Of a DNA stretch of 64,000 bases, positions 63,397 to 64,000 are shown in pieces. Under the pieces are notes generated by a model. That model searched no databases, had not been told where the DNA came from, and was given only the letters and a program-made list of their open reading frames with translations. The translations under genes were made by a program, and so were the position numbers. This DNA is from CAYQXJ01 sp964421565 (GTDB taxonomy: Bacteria; Planctomycetota; Brocadiia; SM23-32), in assembly GCA_964421565.1 (NCBI GenBank), contig CAYQXJ010000012.1:1-64000 (forward strand), read 5' to 3'. Each line of letters starts with the position of its first letter. Position 1 is the stretch's first letter.

Positions 63397-64000
63397 TCAG
63401 TAGAGCTGCAAAGCGTTCTGTGCCACCTCGGCTGCGCTCCCAGCGTCTTGCACCGCACGGTATGCGCAGAACGCGCGCGGCGTGGCATCCAGCAGGTCTT
63501 CCGCTGTCATCGACAGTTCGCCTCTCTCACGTGCGGCGAAGTCCCCGGCAAGACCGTGCAAAAACACCGCGAGCTGCACGGCCTGAAACGCCTGCAGGTT
63601 CTGGCACAGTAGGCCGGCAACCAGCCCCGTCAGCACGTCGCCTGTTCCCCCGGTGGCCATGCCGGGGTTGCCCGTGCAATTGACGTACATTCTCTCGCCG
63701 TCCGTCACTATCGTGCCTGCCCCCTTCAGCGCAACCAGGGCACGATGCCGCTTCGCAAACGTCGTAGCCGCCTGCTGCCTGCGCTTCTGCACTTCAGCCG
63801 CAGTGTCAGCCCCCAGCAGGCGCGCCATTTCGCCGGGATGCGGCGTCAATATGCGAACGGCCGCAGCCTCGTCAAGCGCCTCCAGCCGGCCGCCGAGCGC
63901 GTTCAGGCCGTCCGCATCCACCACGGCGGGAACCGGCAGCTCGCGCACCAGCCGCCTGACGGCCGCGACCGTCGGTTCAGCGCGCCCCAGCCCGGGCCCG
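63397..64000 (-). CDS. nnrD: ADP-dependent NAD(P)H-hydrate dehydratase, C-terminal part (runs off the window)
   Basis: The open frame continues past the GTG at 63948 to the window edge with the family motif GPGLGR at its visible start, so the N-terminus lies outside. Within the window: PAVVDADGLNAL, LTPHPGEMARLLG, VALKGAGTIVTDG, and the catalytic NPGMATGGTGDVLTGLVAGLL. The ribokinase-like enzyme repairs hydrated NAD(P)H using ADP or ATP. In many bacteria it is fused behind the NnrE epimerase; whether that is so here cannot be seen. Confidence 0.94.
   Translation of the reverse strand, partial: GPGLGRAEPTVAAVRRLVRELPVPAVVDADGLNALGGRLEALDEAAAVRILTPHPGEMARLLGADTAAEVQKRRQQAATTFAKRHRALVALKGAGTIVTDGERMYVNCTGNPGMATGGTGDVLTGLVAGLLCQNLQAFQAVQLAVFLHGLAGDFAARERGELSMTAEDLLDATPRAFCAYRAVQDAGSAAEVAQNALQLY

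Overview
This window is GC-rich, dense bacterial DNA that looks chromosomal. I see no transposase, integrase, phage gene or CRISPR array. The host is best read as an uncultured diderm bacterium. It carries LpxI (lipid A pathway), a transenvelope disulfide-reductase fusion, alpha-2-macroglobulin and an O-antigen-ligase-like protein. It also has SpoVG, a sulfatase, a UroD-type protein and GH42, a mix familiar from the PVC group and neighbouring candidate phyla (Planctomycetota, Sumerlaeota, Hydrogenedentota, Armatimonadota). I cannot fix the phylum by eye; the complete 16S gene here would do so. Sigma70-type promoters (TTGACA, about 17 bp, TATAAT) are unusually easy to see.

Layout. 1-4.9 kb: an rRNA operon on the minus strand (partial 23S, tRNA-Ala, tRNA-Ile, complete 16S) with two tandem promoters and boxA-like antitermination sites; a DksA/TraR zinc-finger gene points away from it. 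6-9.7 kb: tRNA-Glu, a DUF1638-hydantoinase/oxoprolinase fusion and a small membrane protein. 10.1-18.7 kb: a giant alpha-2-macroglobulin and an O-antigen-ligase/TPR protein. 18.6-20.8 kb: ilvB-ilvH. 21.1-26.2 kb: a tightly coupled minus-strand operon ftsB-proA-lpxI-rsmD-ispE-spoVG. 26.4-30.9 kb: psd, a helical-repeat/thioredoxin/DsbD fusion, tRNA-Val and tmRNA. 30.9-31.8 kb: a very GC-rich non-coding stretch.

31.8-38.1 kb: an unknown gene coupled to a sulfatase, a Rieske-flavoprotein reductase, and priA. 38.2-41.0 kb: a strong promoter, a possible tiny leader ORF and two paralogous coiled-coil membrane proteins that share a helical-hairpin repeat I do not recognise. 41.1-46.1 kb: polA-coaE-rho. 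46.4-54.7 kb: a minus-strand run of an H-protein-like gene without the lipoyl lysine, asd, an ADP-ribosylglycohydrolase, a PPC/DUF296 protein, an MFS transporter, a UroD-family protein and a Ca-type P-ATPase. 54.9-58.5 kb: a nucleotidyltransferase, mazG and a GH42 beta-galactosidase. 58.7-63.4 kb: MoxR-DUF58-transglutaminase. The window ends inside nnrD.

The strongest candidates for undescribed biology are the paralogous repeat-protein pair with its coupled leader ORF, the lysine-less H-protein homologue next to asd, the SpoVG protein interrupted by a zinc ribbon, and the DUF1638-hydantoinase fusion. All functional statements rest on reading motifs by eye; no database search was run.
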